A DNA stretch of 64,000 bases, taken from NCBI RefSeq assembly GCF_022758885.1, contig NZ_JALEBH010000002.1, positions 62,001 through 126,000 of the forward strand, in the 5' to 3' direction. A program made the translations under genes and the position numbers. The notes beneath the pieces are model-generated. The model made no database searches. It worked only from the letters and a program-made list of their open reading frames with translations, and was not told the origin of the DNA. How positions within the stretch are numbered: the first letter of the stretch is position 1; every line of letters begins with the position of its first letter. Below, piece after piece: positions 60,587-64,000 of the stretch. This DNA is from Sphingobium sp. BYY-5. Its GTDB lineage: Bacteria; Pseudomonadota; Alphaproteobacteria; Sphingomonadales; Sphingomonadaceae.

Positions 60587-61501
60587 CTATTCGAAAAACG
60601 CCACCGCGCGCACTTCGATGCTGGAGCGGATCTTGGTGTCCGGCAGGCTGGTGTCGTGGAAGGCGGTGTGGGGACAGCGCCAGGTGACTCCATGGTCGCT
60701 GTCCTGGAATTTGAACAACAGCACGTCGTCGGCCGCCATGTTGGAGAAATACCACCAGCGATGGCGCGGGCGGTAGCGAAAGATGGAGGCGGCGATCATC
60801 TGGTCCTCGCCTGCCACCGGGGCGGTGAGCGCGTCGCCGGTCGGCAGCTCGTCCACCACGAACAGCGTGTTGGATGTCGCTTCCTCGTCCGACACGGTGC
60901 GGCCGTCGCACACGGCCAGCGGCCAGTCCTGCGGGCCGGATGAAAATGTCCGCCAGAAACTGACGCAGACATAGCGTCTATAACCGGGACCATCGGGGAA
61001 GGCGGCGGCATAGGCGCGTTCTGCGGCCCTGCGGCCGGTGATTTCATTATAGTCGACATGCGCTTCGCCCGCCGGCGGCTGGATGCCACCTTCGTGGCGA
61101 TAATTTTCGACCTTCTGTTGCGCGCGGGCGGTCAGGTCGGCGGAGGTGCGGATCATCCAGCCGCCCGCCGACACGCGGGTCGCGCCGGTAAGAGCGCGGA
61201 TCGCCTCTTCGCATTCACGCAAATAGAGGCGGTCGACCTCTTCCTTGTCGAAGAAATCGGCAATCGCGCTGTGGTGCTTGCCCAGCATGAAGCCGTGCGT
61301 GTCGAAGCGGAAATGGTCGCGGATCGGCATAGCATCGCGAACGACCGTGCGATGGTCGCCATAGGTACCGGTGTTGATCTCCACGCCCTGGGACACATAG
61401 CGGCGGGTCACGAAATCGCCTTCGTCCAGATAACGGATCAGCGCGGGCGCCTGCCGCGCGCTGTCCTCTATCTCGTCATCGGCTTTCGGCAGGGTGGCCA
61501 T
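60587..61501 (-). CDS. CmcJ/AsaB-like 2-oxoglutarate/Fe(II)-type oxygenase
   Basis: 304-residue protein of the CmcJ/NvfI/AsaB hydroxylase-desaturase group, whose characterised relatives modify cephamycin and fungal natural products. Features seen are the candidate iron motif EAHVDYNEITGRRAAERAY (His-x-Asp), YVCVSFWRTFSSGPQDWPLAVCDGRTV, and the C-terminal WWYFSNMAADDVLLFKFQDSD with CPHTAFHD, with a distal His and Arg region. The ATG overlaps the aldehyde dehydrogenase stop by one base. The operon partners (an aldehyde dehydrogenase and two glutathione S-transferases) suggest breakdown of an unusual aromatic or ether compound. The substrate is unknown. Confidence 0.82.
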   Translation of the reverse strand: MATLPKADDEIEDSARQAPALIRYLDEGDFVTRRYVSQGVEINTGTYGDHRTVVRDAMPIRDHFRFDTHGFMLGKHHSAIADFFDKEEVDRLYLRECEEAIRALTGATRVSAGGWMIRTSADLTARAQQKVENYRHEGGIQPPAGEAHVDYNEITGRRAAERAYAAAFPDGPGYRRYVCVSFWRTFSSGPQDWPLAVCDGRTVSDEEATSNTLFVVDELPTGDALTAPVAGEDQMIAASIFRYRPRHRWWYFSNMAADDVLLFKFQDSDHGVTWRCPHTAFHDTSLPDTKIRSSIEVRAVAFFE

Positions 61502-62937
61502 CAGGCGACCTCTTCGGGCAGGGCGCCGATGACCGACTTGACCTCCAGAAACTCCTCCAGCCCGAACCTGCCGAATTCGCGGCCATTGCCCGACTGCTTA
61601 TAGCCGCCAAAGGGCATGTCGAAGGCGAGGCCGCCTGCATTGACGAAGACCGCGCCGGCCCGAAGCCGACTGACGAACTTGGCGGCGCGAGCCGGATCTC
61701 CCGCCACATAGGCGCCCAGACCATAAGGCGTGTCGTTGGCGATGCGAATGGCGTCCTCATCATCGTCATAGGGCATGAGGACGAGGACGGGGCCGAAAAT
61801 CTCCTCCTTCGCGATGGTCATGTCGGGCGTGACATTGGCGAAGACCGTGGGGCGCACATAGCTGCCTTCGTTCAGTCCTTCGGGGCGTCCGGTGCCGCCC
61901 GTCACAAGGGTGGCGCCTTCGTCGATCCCGGTCTGGATCAGGCCCTGGATGCGATCCCACTGGCGCTGGCTGACGACCGGGCCGATATGGTCGCCCTCGG
62001 CCTGCGGGTCGCCGACCTTCTTGGCGGCGAACAGCGCGCCGACCTTTTGCGCGGCCTCGTTATGCTGCGAACGATGAACCAGCATCCTGGTCGGCGCGAC
62101 GCAGCTCTGGCCGCTGTTGAGCAATACGCCGCCGACGCCACCGGGCAGCGCCACGTCGAGGGGCGTGCCTTCCAGGATGATGTTGGGCGACTTGCCGCCC
62201 AGTTCCTGCGTGACGCGCTTGACCGTATCGGCGGCGTTTTTCGCCACCATGATGCCCGCGCGGGTGGAACCGGTGAAGCTGACCATGTCGATGTCGGGAT
62301 GTTTGGCGAGCGCGGTGCCGACCCCCTCGCCATCGCCCTGCACCAGGTTGAAGACGCCGGCCGGCACGCCGGCCGCGTCCATCACTTCGGCAAAGATGGC
62401 GGCGCAGCTTGGCGCTTCCTCCGAGGGTTTCAGGATCATGGTGCAGCCCGCCGCGAGCGCCGGGCCGACCTTCGCGACGATCTGGTTCATCGGCCAGTTC
62501 CAAGGCGTGATGAGCGCGACCACGCCCATCGGTTCGCGCACGACGCGGTTGGCGCCGATCTTCTCGCTGAATTCGTAATTTTTGAGCGCCGCCAGCGCCT
62601 GGCCCAGATGACCGAGGCCCGATCCCGCCTGCGCGGTCTGGGCGATCGAGATGGGGCAACCCATTTCGGTGGCGATGGCGCGGGCGATGTCGGGGACGCG
62701 CTTCTGATATTCGCCGATGATCCGTTCGAGCAGGGCGATGCGTTCTTCCCGGCTGGTCTGGGAGAAAGTTTCGAAGGCAATGCGAGCGGCCTTCACCGCC
62801 GCGTCGACATCGGCGGCGCTCCCCAGGATCAGGTCGGCGGCGGTCCGGTCGGTGGCGGGGTTGATGACGGCAATGGTGCGACCGCCCTGGCTGTCGACCC
62901 ATTGGCCGCCGATATAATGCTGAAGCGTGTTGGGCAT
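61501..62937 (-). CDS. Aldehyde dehydrogenase family protein
   Basis: NAD(P)-dependent aldehyde oxidation, 478 residues. Catalytic residues are visible: Asn in VALITPWNWPMNQIV, Glu in TQELGGKSPNIILEG and Cys in LLNSGQSCVAPTRMLV. The cofactor motif FTGSTRAGIMVAKNAADTVK and the C-terminal GGYKQSGNGREFGRFGLEEFLEVK are typical of the broad-specificity group. It is 10 bases after a GST and followed directly by the oxygenase gene, so it is part of one operon. Substrate is not predicted. Confidence 0.93.
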   Translation of the reverse strand: MPNTLQHYIGGQWVDSQGGRTIAVINPATDRTAADLILGSAADVDAAVKAARIAFETFSQTSREERIALLERIIGEYQKRVPDIARAIATEMGCPISIAQTAQAGSGLGHLGQALAALKNYEFSEKIGANRVVREPMGVVALITPWNWPMNQIVAKVGPALAAGCTMILKPSEEAPSCAAIFAEVMDAAGVPAGVFNLVQGDGEGVGTALAKHPDIDMVSFTGSTRAGIMVAKNAADTVKRVTQELGGKSPNIILEGTPLDVALPGGVGGVLLNSGQSCVAPTRMLVHRSQHNEAAQKVGALFAAKKVGDPQAEGDHIGPVVSQRQWDRIQGLIQTGIDEGATLVTGGTGRPEGLNEGSYVRPTVFANVTPDMTIAKEEIFGPVLVLMPYDDDEDAIRIANDTPYGLGAYVAGDPARAAKFVSRLRAGAVFVNAGGLAFDMPFGGYKQSGNGREFGRFGLEEFLEVKSVIGALPEEVA

Positions 62938-62947
62938 GGATATGTCC

Positions 62948-63769
62948 TTATGCGGGGAGGAGGCCTAGGTCGGCGTCGGTGGCAGGCGTCCCCCATTTGT
63001 CGCGTGGCGGCAGGGGGCGGCTGTCCCAGGGCGGGTCAAGCGTGAAGCTGGAGATGCTGCGCCCTTCGGGCAAGTGGCCGTTGCCGCCGCCCTGGCTATA
63101 GTCATAATAGAGTGTCATCAGCTCACGATGGCCGTGGTGGCGCTGTGCCACCGGATGCGACAGGCAGGCGTCGCGCCAGCGCAGCAGCCGGGTCAGATGC
63201 TGCGGGATCTGATAGGCCTCATAATAGTCGAGGAACCAGAGCCGCTTGAACATCGGTGTGTAGGCGACCTCGGCCCAGCCGAACCGGTCGAACAGATAAT
63301 CGCCGTCCGGTGCATAATGGCGTAGAAACTCGTCGAGCCGCGTATATTGGGCGTCGACTTCGGCCTTATGCTCGTCACGTTTGGCCGGGTCGCGGTTCAG
63401 GATCATGCGGTATCCCGCACCCGTGAACTGGCCGTCGGTCGCGCACAGCATCGCTTCGACCGCATGTTCATAGGGGTCTTGCCGCGCCACTGGCGGATCG
63501 GGAAAACGATCCTCGAAGTAACGCATGATGACCATGCTTTCCTTCAGCGTCTCGCCATTTTCCAGTTCCAGCGCGGGCAGCGCCGTCGTGCCGCGCGTCT
63601 TGGCGAGCAGCCAGTCGGGGCGCGGCTGCGATATGTCGATCTCATGGTCCGCCATGATGCCATGCAGCCCCTTGAGGTCGAGCAGCAGCTCGATCCGTTC
63701 GGAAAAAGGGCAGCCGGGAATATGGTACATCCGCAATTGGCCTGCGGGCGGTTCGTCTTGCCAGCTCAT
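62948..63769 (-). CDS. Glutathione S-transferase family protein with C-terminal extension
   Basis: 273 residues. The thioredoxin fold at the N-terminus has an active-site CPFS (MYHIPGCPFSERIELLLDLKG) and TTALPALELENGETLKESMVIMRYFEDRF. The C-terminal helical domain contains DEFLRHYAPDGDYLFDRFGWAEVAYTPMF and continues for about 45 residues beyond the usual end (SISSFTLDPPWDSRPLPPRDKWG). It is coupled to aldehyde dehydrogenase and lies 3 bases after another GST. A role in dehalogenation, ether cleavage or isomerisation is possible; nothing decides it. Confidence 0.87.
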   Translation of the reverse strand: MSWQDEPPAGQLRMYHIPGCPFSERIELLLDLKGLHGIMADHEIDISQPRPDWLLAKTRGTTALPALELENGETLKESMVIMRYFEDRFPDPPVARQDPYEHAVEAMLCATDGQFTGAGYRMILNRDPAKRDEHKAEVDAQYTRLDEFLRHYAPDGDYLFDRFGWAEVAYTPMFKRLWFLDYYEAYQIPQHLTRLLRWRDACLSHPVAQRHHGHRELMTLYYDYSQGGGNGHLPEGRSISSFTLDPPWDSRPLPPRDKWGTPATDADLGLLPA

Positions 63770-63772
63770 GCG

Positions 63773-64000
63773 TCAGGCCGCCGTCGCGGCCGGGCGGGGC
63801 GGCATCTCGGTCCGGGATTTGGCGAACATCGCCTGCGTGGCGGGGCGGGCATTGATCCGATCGATCCAGGCGACCAGATGCGGCGTCACCTCGCGATTGA
63901 CGATGTCGGCATATCCGAACTGCATTCCGTTCGCGATCGCGAAATTGCAGATGTCGGCCAGCGTATAGTCTTCCCCCGCCAGCCAGGGGCTTTGCGCCAG
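63773..64000 (-). CDS. Glutathione S-transferase, C-terminal part (start beyond window)
   Basis: Only the last 75 codons are inside the window. The sequence LAQSPWLAGEDYTLADICNF followed by MQFGYADIVNREVTPHLVAW and INARPATQAMFAKS is the GST C-terminal helix region (DYTLADI motif). It is first in the operon with the GST, aldehyde dehydrogenase and oxygenase genes. Confidence 0.8.
   Translation of the reverse strand: MAQSPWLAGEDYTLADICNFAIANGMQFGYADIVNREVTPHLVAWIDRINARPATQAMFAKSRTEMPPRPAATAA

Overview
The window is GC-rich DNA that reads like a chromosomal (or large-replicon) segment of an alphaproteobacterium, most likely a sphingomonad (Sphingobium or Sphingomonas type). The signs are several TonB-dependent receptors, many RND pumps, polymer-degrading glycosidases, a CbtAB cobalt system under a B12 riboswitch, and the repeated CCGGCATGAC-type REP hairpins. 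The family-level assignment is an inference from gene content. No tRNA, rRNA, CRISPR array or complete insertion sequence was seen. Both window edges cut genes.

Layout: 1-5481 holds a heavy-metal CzcCBA-type efflux operon with a small histidine-rich exported protein. 5750-7076 holds a fumarylacetoacetate hydrolase-family enzyme and a maleylacetoacetate isomerase. 7126-9908 holds two secreted arabinosidases (GH43, GH51). 10001-16050 is a tricarboxylate-type module: a TctDE-like two-component system, an orphan periplasmic binding protein, a porin and a CitMHS symporter. 16109-18725 carries a TerC-family protein, the CbtAB cobalt transporter behind a cobalamin riboswitch, and a degenerate histidine phosphatase whose first codons are a hexanucleotide repeat. 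18685-20633 is glutathione-dependent formaldehyde detoxification with a divergent LysR regulator. 21612-24407 carries a VOC protein, ilvD and a MaoC dehydratase. 24671-29689 is a leucine-degradation operon (ivd, mccB, mccA) with a GIY-YIG-like gene placed between mccB and mccA, followed by a divergent LysR gene. 30650-32060 is a gene-poor stretch full of REP-like palindromes with one possible small gene, then a ParDE toxin-antitoxin pair. 32615-40722 is a multidrug RND operon divergent from an OmpR-type two-component system. 40726-45016 is an iron-acquisition operon (TonB receptor, DUF3649, PepSY, DUF3325) behind a perfect Fur-like palindrome. 45061-48216 holds an exported phosphodiesterase, an outer-membrane barrel and a beta-propeller. 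48347-49842 is the KDGal kinase/aldolase pair. 49964-57321 holds a very large GH106-type rhamnosidase divergent from a TonB receptor, then an SDR. 57410-58858 is a NIPSNAP/TetR divergent pair with a 45-bp inverted repeat. 58951-60543 is a LysE exporter divergent from ArgP. 60587-64000 is an operon of a CmcJ/AsaB-like oxygenase, an aldehyde dehydrogenase and two glutathione S-transferases.

How it works together: most modules pair transport, enzymes and a divergent regulator, and many intergenic gaps contain clear palindromes or direct repeats that fit the adjacent regulator. The most unusual observations are the GIY-YIG-like gene translationally coupled inside the leucine-degradation operon, the repeat-born N-terminus of a histidine phosphatase that lost its catalytic RHG, the orphan binding protein beside a CitMHS symporter, two candidate microproteins, and a REP element split by a 69-bp insert bounded by an 8-bp direct repeat. 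No wholly new system can be proven from sequence reading alone.
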